A stretch of DNA of 15,573 nt, taken from assembly GCA_021166835.1 (NCBI GenBank), contig JAJPEN010000068.1, forward strand, positions 1 to 15,573, in the 5' to 3' direction. The notes beneath the pieces were generated by a model. It was given only the letters and a program-made list of their open reading frames with translations. It was not told the origin of the DNA and searched no databases. Origin of the DNA: Burkholderiaceae bacterium. GTDB taxonomy: Bacteria > Pseudomonadota > Gammaproteobacteria > Burkholderiales > Burkholderiaceae. Below, in pieces: positions 11,260 to 15,573 of the stretch (position 1 is the stretch's first letter; each line of letters begins with the position of its first letter). A program made the translations under genes and the position numbers.

Positions 11260-12362
11260 GGCGCGGTCCAGTCGAGCAGCACGGTGGCGCCCCTGCCGGG
11301 AGTGGATTCCAGCGCGAATTTTGCTCCGATCGCCAGGGCGCGCTCGCGCATGCCGACGATTCCGAGGTGACCGGGGCGGCTGAGATCGGCGGGAATGCCG
11401 CTGCCGTCGTCCGCGATGCGCAGGCGCAGCGAACGCGCGTCGCCGTCGATCGACAGGCGCACGCGGCTGGCGTTGGCGTGCCGCAGCGCGTTGCCGATCG
11501 CCTCGCGCGCGATCATGAATGCGGCGTATTCGACGTCGGCCGGCCATCGGATGCCCGCGAGGCCGCTCGCGCGTTCGAACTGCAGCTCGGCGCCGTCGAG
11601 GGCGGGCGGTTGCACGAGCAACTCGTTGTCGAGTGCATCGAGCAGGCCGCGCTCGTCCAGCAGCGGCGGGCGTAGCGTGACGAGCACCTGCCGCACCTCG
11701 CGCACGGCCTGGTCGATCAGCGCGCTCAGGCAGGCCGCATGTTTTCGCGCCGGCTCGCTGGACATCGAGGCGCAGGTTGCCGAGACCGCATCGAAGCCGA
11801 GCCGGATCGCCGCCAGCGTCTGTCCGAGCTGGTCGTGCAGCATCTGCGCGAGTCTGCGCGTGGTCGTCTTCTCGGTGTCCATCAGCCGCTGCGCGAGGTC
11901 GGAGAGGTCGCCCCGATAGCGGGCGAGCGCCTGCTCGTCGCGCCAGCGGGCCAGTTGCAGCTCGCGGTCGCGCAGCGCGTGGTTCACGATCGTCGGCATC
12001 AGCTCCTGGTAGCGGCCGTCGACGTCCTTGACGAGATAATTGCTCGCCCCCCGGCGCATCGCTTCGACCGCCACCGGGACGTCGTCGGCGCCGGTGAGCA
12101 TGACGACCGGAACCCGCTGCTCGATGCCGCGCTCGTTCAGCCGCACGAGCAGCTCGAGGCCGTCCATGTCGGGCAGGCGGAAGTCGAGCAGCACGCAGTC
12201 GACGTGGTGCCCGTCGTGTCGATCGAGTTCGTCGAGCGCCTCGACGGCGGTTTCGGCTTCGACGAAGACCGGCGGCGGCTCGAGCCGCCCGAGTGCGCGC
12301 CGGCAGATGCGCCGATCGACGACGTCGTCGTCGACGATCAGGATCCGGAGCGCGCGTGGCAT
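11256..12362 (-). CDS. receiver-HisKA_3 hybrid histidine kinase
   Basis: The 368-residue protein has an N-terminal receiver (about 5-125) with D11-D13, phospho-acceptor D60 in VLLDFRLPDMDG, T90 and K112. A helical linker (130-168) leads to HisKA_3 with H176 in MLHDQLGQTL, including the H-D-x-x-x-Q motif associated with kinase and phosphatase activity. A NarX-like HATPase follows with N291 (EAIGNALRHANA), DDGSGI (318-323) and GIVGMRERA. It is soluble. A receiver placed before the kinase suggests that it takes phosphate from an upstream kinase, perhaps the CHASE3 protein, and passes the signal to the NarL-type regulator it overlaps by 4 nt. The Shine-Dalgarno is weak. Confidence 0.93.
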   Translation of the reverse strand: MPRALRILIVDDDVVDRRICRRALGRLEPPPVFVEAETAVEALDELDRHDGHHVDCVLLDFRLPDMDGLELLVRLNERGIEQRVPVVMLTGADDVPVAVEAMRRGASNYLVKDVDGRYQELMPTIVNHALRDRELQLARWRDEQALARYRGDLSDLAQRLMDTEKTTTRRLAQMLHDQLGQTLAAIRLGFDAVSATCASMSSEPARKHAACLSALIDQAVREVRQVLVTLRPPLLDERGLLDALDNELLVQPPALDGAELQFERASGLAGIRWPADVEYAAFMIAREAIGNALRHANASRVRLSIDGDARSLRLRIADDGSGIPADLSRPGHLGIVGMRERALAIGAKFALESTPGRGATVLLDWTAP

Positions 12363-12372
12363 GGGTCGTGCG

Positions 12373-12386
12373 GGCCCTACAGGGCC
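12373..12386 (-). repeat. small hairpin before the hybrid kinase start
   Basis: GGCCCT (12373-12378) and AGGGCC (12381-12386) are exact inverted repeats with a 2-nt centre, 10-23 nt upstream of the ATG at 12362. The hairpin covers the zone where a Shine-Dalgarno would be expected, so it may weaken translation or set coupling with the upstream receiver gene. The loop is very short and the role is speculative. Confidence 0.3.
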
Positions 12387-12430
12387 GGTGCCCGAGCGCC
12401 GGGGGGCGGCGGCGCGGACGTCACGGGCGA

Positions 12431-12856
12431 TCAGTCGATCGGAGACACTTCACTGAGCGTCCAGTATGCGTCGATCGTGCGCACCGCGTCGACGAACTTG
12501 CGGTAATCGACCGGCTTGGTCATGTAGCCGGCCACGCTCAGGTCGAAGCTGGCGATCTTGTCCTGCTCTTCCTGCGAGGTGGTGAGCACCACCGCGGGAA
12601 TGCGCCGCCAGCGCGCATGCTGCTTGACCACCTGCAGGAACTCGATGCCGTTCATCACCGGCATGTTCAGGTCGAGCAGGATCAGGCACGGCAGCTCGTG
12701 CGCGGCGACGCTGCCGAGGAATTCGAGCGCGGCCTCGCCGTTAACCTGCTGGATCAGCGGATTCGTGACCTTCAGTTCGCGGAACGCGCGACGCACCGTC
12801 ATCGCGTCCACGTCGTCGTCCTCGACCAGAAGGATCGAGCTGTTCGTCAAATGCAA
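12431..12856 (-). CDS. single-domain response regulator, Rcp1-like
   Basis: This 141-residue stand-alone receiver has an acidic pocket VEDDD (11-15), phospho-acceptor D62 in ILLDLNMPVMNG, T92-T93 and K115 in YMTKPVD. The form LLVEDDDVDAMTVRRAF and the conserved PxxNGxEFL resemble Rcp1/phytochrome-associated receivers. It has no output domain, so it acts by protein contact or as a phosphorelay carrier. The start is TTG at 12856, because beta-strand 1 (SILLVEDD) follows at once and GAGAGGA lies just upstream. Its first 116 nt overlap the 3' end of the CHASE3 kinase gene in another frame. The gap to the hybrid kinase is 68 nt. Confidence 0.93.
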   Translation of the reverse strand: MHLTNSSILLVEDDDVDAMTVRRAFRELKVTNPLIQQVNGEAALEFLGSVAAHELPCLILLDLNMPVMNGIEFLQVVKQHARWRRIPAVVLTTSQEEQDKIASFDLSVAGYMTKPVDYRKFVDAVRTIDAYWTLSEVSPID

Positions 12857-14249
12857 CCCCGGAGTCCTCTCGAGAAGTGGTCGGCAGGGAAAGCGGGAGC
12901 GTGAAGTGGAAAACGCTTCCCAGCCCGATTTTCGACTCTACCCAGATGCGGCCGCCATGAGTTTCGACGATTTTCTTGACCAGGGACAAGCCGATGCCCG
13001 TGCTTTCGTGGCGGTCGCGCGGCGCGAGCGACTGGAACATCTGGAAGATGCGCTCGAAGTGCCGCGACTCGATGCCGGGCCCGTTGTCGCGCACCGTGAA
13101 GTGCCATTCGCCGGCCAGGCGCTCGCAGTCGACGCTCACTTCGCCTTCGGGCTTGTCGATGTACTGGATGGCGTTGCCGATCAGGTTCTGGAAGACCTGC
13201 TGCGCACGTGTACGCTCGATCTTCAGCGTGGGCAGCCGGCCGACTTTCACGCGGACGTGGGCCGGCGGCGCGAGCAGGTCGACCGTTTCGGCCACCAGTT
13301 CGTTCAGGTCGACCACGGAGCGTGGCTCGCGGACGCGGCCGACGCGCGAGTACTGCAGGATGCCGTCGATCAGGCGGTCCATGCGCTTCACGCGGCCGAG
13401 CAGCAGCGCGATCTGCTCGCGCCCTTCCTCGTCGAACCGATCGGCGTAATCGGTGGAGATCCACTGCGCGAGCGAGGCGATCGCGCGCAGCGGCGCCTTC
13501 AGGTCGTGCGAGGCGACGTAAGCGAAGTTGGCCAGTTCCTCGTTGGCCGACTGCAGCTCGCGCAGCAGCTGCGCCTGCTTCGCCTCGCTCTCGGCCAGCT
13601 CCGCGTGCGCCGCCTGCCGCGCTGCGATCTCGCGGCGGATCGCGTGCTGCAGGAACAGCAGCAGCGCGACGACGCCCGCCACCGCGACGAAGAAGATCGA
13701 GTAGATGCGGTCGCCCCAGGTACGCGCCGCTTCCGCATGCGCGCTCAGCTGCGCGTGCTGCTCGTCGGCGATCGCGTTCACCTCGTGGGCGAGGAACGCC
13801 ATCTCCTCGCGTCCCAGGCCGCCGGCGATCAGCGCCTTCGATTCGTCGTCCGAGCGCTCGCGCGCGGCAAGCACCTCGTCGAGCATGCGGAAGCGCGCTT
13901 CGACGATCGGGCCGAGCCGCTCGATGCGCGCGAGCAATTCGGGGTCGTTGCGCGTGAGTTGGCGCAGCTCGCCGAGCGTTCGGCGGGTCGATTCGATCGC
14001 TGCGTCGCGCTGCTGCAGGTGCGAGCGTTCGCCGGTGTAGAGGAAGCTGCGCTGCGCGGCCTCCGTCTCGTAGGTGAAGGCGAGCACGCGCTTGAGCGGG
14101 GTGACCAGCTCGGCGTTTTGCAGGGCCTCGCGCGAGCTTTCGACGAAGCGGCTGGTGGTCAGGTACGAGACGGCGCCGACGACGAGCACCATCAGCGCCG
14201 CGAACGCAAAGCCGAACAGAACCTTTCGATCGAGCGGCAGCGACCTCAC
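12741..14249 (-). CDS. CHASE3-type membrane sensor histidine kinase
   Basis: From the GTG at 14249 (GGAAGGA seven nt upstream) the protein has 502 residues. TM1 (about 10-30, LFGFAFAALMVLVVGAV) is followed by a helical periplasmic CHASE3-like domain with ETEAAQRSFLYTGE (61-74). TM2 spans about 182-201. After a coiled coil comes HisKA with H248 in YVASHDLKAPLRA. The HATPase shows NLIGNAIQYI, DNGPGI and STGIGLSLV. This arrangement is typical of phytochrome-like kinases paired with Rcp-type receivers, and such a receiver follows directly. The last 39 or so residues lie beyond the ATPase domain, are basic (SGRGRRRGRDDG), and overlap the receiver gene. They may be an extension without function. 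Confidence 0.92.
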   Translation of the reverse strand: MRSLPLDRKVLFGFAFAALMVLVVGAVSYLTTSRFVESSREALQNAELVTPLKRVLAFTYETEAAQRSFLYTGERSHLQQRDAAIESTRRTLGELRQLTRNDPELLARIERLGPIVEARFRMLDEVLAARERSDDESKALIAGGLGREEMAFLAHEVNAIADEQHAQLSAHAEAARTWGDRIYSIFFVAVAGVVALLLFLQHAIRREIAARQAAHAELAESEAKQAQLLRELQSANEELANFAYVASHDLKAPLRAIASLAQWISTDYADRFDEEGREQIALLLGRVKRMDRLIDGILQYSRVGRVREPRSVVDLNELVAETVDLLAPPAHVRVKVGRLPTLKIERTRAQQVFQNLIGNAIQYIDKPEGEVSVDCERLAGEWHFTVRDNGPGIESRHFERIFQMFQSLAPRDRHESTGIGLSLVKKIVETHGGRIWVESKIGLGSVFHFTLPLSLPTTSREDSGVAFDEQLDPSGRGRRRGRDDGASRVPRTEGHESADPAG

Positions 14250-14307
14250 GCGTCGTCCTTCCAGCTTCCGGTCCGCCCGCGCTGTCGTCTGCGCGGGCTC
14301 GCGCGCA

Positions 14308-15117
14308 TCATGCCATCGCGGAGCGGGGAGTGCCGCCCGCCCAGGAAGCGCGACGCGGATCGCGCGGCACGTCCCGCGCGAGGCCAACCGGCGAGGCGAA
14401 GGCGGCGTCGAGGATCGGGCTGTAAAAAGCGTAACCCATCCTGTAGTGCCTTGCGCGGCGCATCGACGCGCAGGCGCGCGTCAGCAGCAGCGCGGGGTTC
14501 GAGCCGTCCTGCGGAAAATAGGTGAAGCCGAGGCTGGGCCGCAGGTCGCGGTTCGCGCCGGCCACCCGCGCCGGCGTCGACAGCGATTCGAGCATTGCGT
14601 CGGCCAGCGCTACCGCCCGTTCGAGCGGCATCGCGCCGAGCCGTGCCCAGGCGAACGATTCGGCGTTATAGCGTCCCAGCAGGTCGCCGCCGCCGACGCA
14701 GCCGTTGACCCGTTCGCGCACGATCGTCCGAAGTTCCTCGGCCGCCCGCTCGGCCTGCCCGGGCTCGACCCGCTCGAGCGCGTCGAACTCGATCCATCCG
14801 ACGAGCCCGCCTTCGGGCCCGCGCGCAACGGGTCCTTCGCGATTGCCTTCCAGCGCGCGCAGCGGCGCGCGGCCCCATGCGGGCGCGCCGGCCACGCGCG
14901 TGTCGTCGCGACCGAGCGCGACGAGACTCGCCTGCAGGCGGTCTTCGAATCCGGCGCCGTCGCAGACGGCCAACTGCGGAACGCCGGGCTGTGCCATCGG
15001 AGGCAGTGCGCCGAAATACTGGCGGGTGATGGCCAGCAGTCGGGCGAGCACATCGCGATGGCGCGTACTGCCGGTGCTCGCGCCGATGTGCGTGAAGTCG
15101 TGTTCGAATCGGCGCAT
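14308..15117 (-). CDS. degenerate GGDEF-domain protein
   Basis: The 269-residue protein starts at the ATG at 15117, preceded by GAGGAGAGGAG. The N-terminal 105 residues are not recognised. The C-terminal half aligns by eye with the GGDEF protein at 9680-10483: VGWIEFDALERVEPG replaces FIDLDGFKAVND, RYNAESF replaces RLGGDEF, GFTYFPQDG matches the SVGVA strand, and SMRRARHYRMGYAFYSP matches AMYLAKRLRTGCEFFSP. The GGDEF motif is thus NAESF, and the I-site arginine is Gly. It should lack cyclase activity and could act as a GTP or c-di-GMP sensor, or as a scaffold. It is first in the signalling cluster, 58 bp before the CHASE3 kinase. Confidence 0.8.
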   Translation of the reverse strand: MRRFEHDFTHIGASTGSTRHRDVLARLLAITRQYFGALPPMAQPGVPQLAVCDGAGFEDRLQASLVALGRDDTRVAGAPAWGRAPLRALEGNREGPVARGPEGGLVGWIEFDALERVEPGQAERAAEELRTIVRERVNGCVGGGDLLGRYNAESFAWARLGAMPLERAVALADAMLESLSTPARVAGANRDLRPSLGFTYFPQDGSNPALLLTRACASMRRARHYRMGYAFYSPILDAAFASPVGLARDVPRDPRRASWAGGTPRSAMA

Positions 15118-15163
15118 GGCTCCTCTCCTCATCGGCGGCGCGCCTGATCGCGCCTTGGCCCCG

Positions 15164-15210
15164 AGGACTCTACGAACTCGTCGCGAGTTCGTATGTAGGG
15201 ATGTCTGGAC
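15164..15210 (-). promoter_or_regulatory. shared bipartite upstream element, copy 2 (degenerate GGDEF gene)
   Basis: On the plus strand, AGGACTCTACGA (15164-15175), 18 bp, then TGTAGGGATGTCTGGAC (15194-15210). Twenty-eight of the 29 bases in the two blocks match copy 1 at 10540-10586, while the 18-bp spacer differs. Towards the gene it ends 46 nt before the ATG at 15117. Conserved blocks with fixed spacing and a free spacer are what a promoter or dimeric factor site would leave. It is positioned to drive the whole signalling cluster down to about 10627. Confidence 0.6.
15171..15193. repeat. perfect 10-bp inverted repeat inside element copy 2
   Basis: TACGAACTCG (15171-15180) and CGAGTTCGTA (15184-15193) are exact reverse complements around a 3-nt centre. 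The palindrome fills the 18-bp spacer of the shared element and part of its downstream block. The spacer of copy 1 has no such symmetry. It has no T-run, so a simple terminator is unlikely; an additional operator for the cluster is possible. Confidence 0.55.
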
Positions 15211-15311
15211 GCGAGGTGTCCGGTCAGGTAGACCGGCGCGCAGCCGGCGCTCGCGCCGCAGCGTTCGCGCAGGTTCCCGCGCGGATCATTCCCGCGGCCT
15301 TCGTCCGTGCT
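15211..15311. other. intergenic stretch before the metallo-hydrolase stop
   Basis: These 101 bp hold no gene. The only structure seen is a 6-bp inverted repeat CCGGTC (15220-15225) and GACCGG (15231-15236) with a 5-nt loop, and a weaker one in the CCGCG-rich part near 15280-15300. Neither is followed by a T-run on the minus strand, so a Rho-independent terminator for the upstream gene is not supported. Confidence 0.35.
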
Positions 15312-15573
15312 TCAGCGTCGGCGGTACCAGGCGACGCCGCGCTCGTCGACATCGAACGTGACCTCGCCCCTGCGCTCGAGATGGTTCAGATGCGCAATGC
15401 ACTCGCCGGTGGCCATGCCGAGCAGGTGCGGGTCGGCATAGACGTTGCGCGCGAAGAGAGCACCAAACAGGTCGACCACGCGCCGCGGCTCGGCGAGAGA
15501 CTTCCTCAGCCGGTCCAGGCCGCGCTGGTGGCCGTGCTCGAGCGAACGCAGCCGCGAGTGCAGGCCGGTGAAC
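15312..15573 (-). CDS. metallo-beta-lactamase-fold hydrolase, C-terminal part
   Basis: The minus strand is open from the window edge to a TGA at 15314-15312, giving the last 86 residues; the start lies outside. The sequence reads FTGLHSRLRSLEHGHQRGLD, then LAEPRRVVDLFGALF, then LLGMATGECIAHLNHLE, and ends GVAWYRRR. This resembles the C-terminal winged-helix region of MBL-fold hydrolases (LACTB2/glyoxalase-II-like), where EPRxxxDxF and MATGExxAHL recur. The metal-binding HxHxDH motif would be beyond the window, so the assignment rests on the C-terminal pattern only. The substrate is unknown. It is separated from the signalling cluster by about 195 bp. Confidence 0.6.
   Translation of the reverse strand, partial: FTGLHSRLRSLEHGHQRGLDRLRKSLAEPRRVVDLFGALFARNVYADPHLLGMATGECIAHLNHLERRGEVTFDVDERGVAWYRRR

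Noticed and set aside
11256..12362. A response regulator with a novel output domain
   Set aside because: The region after the receiver has clear HisKA_3 (HDQLGQ) and ATPase boxes, so it is a hybrid kinase.
12558..14525. A 655-codon plus-strand frame opposite the CHASE3 kinase and receiver
   Set aside because: It is antisense to two clear signalling genes; its sequence is a compositional shadow with repeated Asp, Arg, Leu and Val and no domain.
15171..15193. Rho-independent terminator of the metallo-hydrolase gene
   Set aside because: The hairpin is perfect, but it lies about 120 nt after the stop, has no T-run on the minus strand, and falls inside the shared upstream element of the next gene.
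10540..15210. A mobile element or composite unit bounded by the two 47-bp copies
   Set aside because: The copies are in the same orientation and each lies at a similar distance before a GGDEF-family gene. No transposase or recombinase lies between them, and their spacers differ. A regulatory explanation fits better.

Overview
The window is a GC-rich bacterial chromosome segment carrying the classic replication-origin neighbourhood. On the minus strand, reading leftwards, lie rpmH, rnpA, yidD and the first codons of yidC. On the plus strand lie dnaA, dnaN and gyrB. This gene order, the high GC, a GyrB that would be about 832 residues after splicing (long proteobacterial form), and flanking genes rich in two-component and GGDEF proteins suggest a betaproteobacterium, probably of the Burkholderiales. 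That placement is inferred, not proven.

Region 1 (1-3907): ribosomal protein L34, the RNase P protein, the YidD/YidC insertion machinery, the initiator DnaA and the sliding clamp DnaN. The rpmH operon has a near-consensus sigma70 promoter. The dnaA-dnaN gap (2556-2797) holds only degenerate DnaA-box-like sites and a perfect inverted repeat just before dnaN.

Region 2 (3930-8822): gyrB is interrupted in frame by a 574-residue intein with a LAGLIDADG homing endonuclease and an internal helix-turn-helix. The intein sits directly before the TOPRIM metal-binding TDADVDG motif. Right behind gyrB is a small VapBC-type toxin-antitoxin pair. Its promoter -10 box, Shine-Dalgarno and start codon are all enclosed in one symmetric 30-bp operator-like palindrome.

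Region 3 (8853-15117, all minus strand): a dense signalling cluster. Read in transcription order it has a degenerate GGDEF protein, a CHASE3 membrane histidine kinase, a single-domain receiver, a receiver/HisKA_3 hybrid kinase, a NarL-type response regulator, an intact GGDEF diguanylate cyclase with an I-site, and a soluble histidine kinase. The reading frames overlap or lie close together. The two GGDEF genes share a bipartite 47-bp upstream element (12 and 17 bp conserved parts with an identical 18-bp spacing), so the active and degenerate members are probably co-regulated. The window ends in the 3' part of a metallo-hydrolase-like gene on the minus strand (15312-15573).

The most noteworthy items are the gyrB intein with its DNA-binding insert, the duplicated upstream element of the GGDEF genes, the nested vapBC operator, and a 116-nt out-of-phase overlap between the CHASE3 kinase and its receiver. 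No tRNA, rRNA, CRISPR array or insertion sequence was seen.
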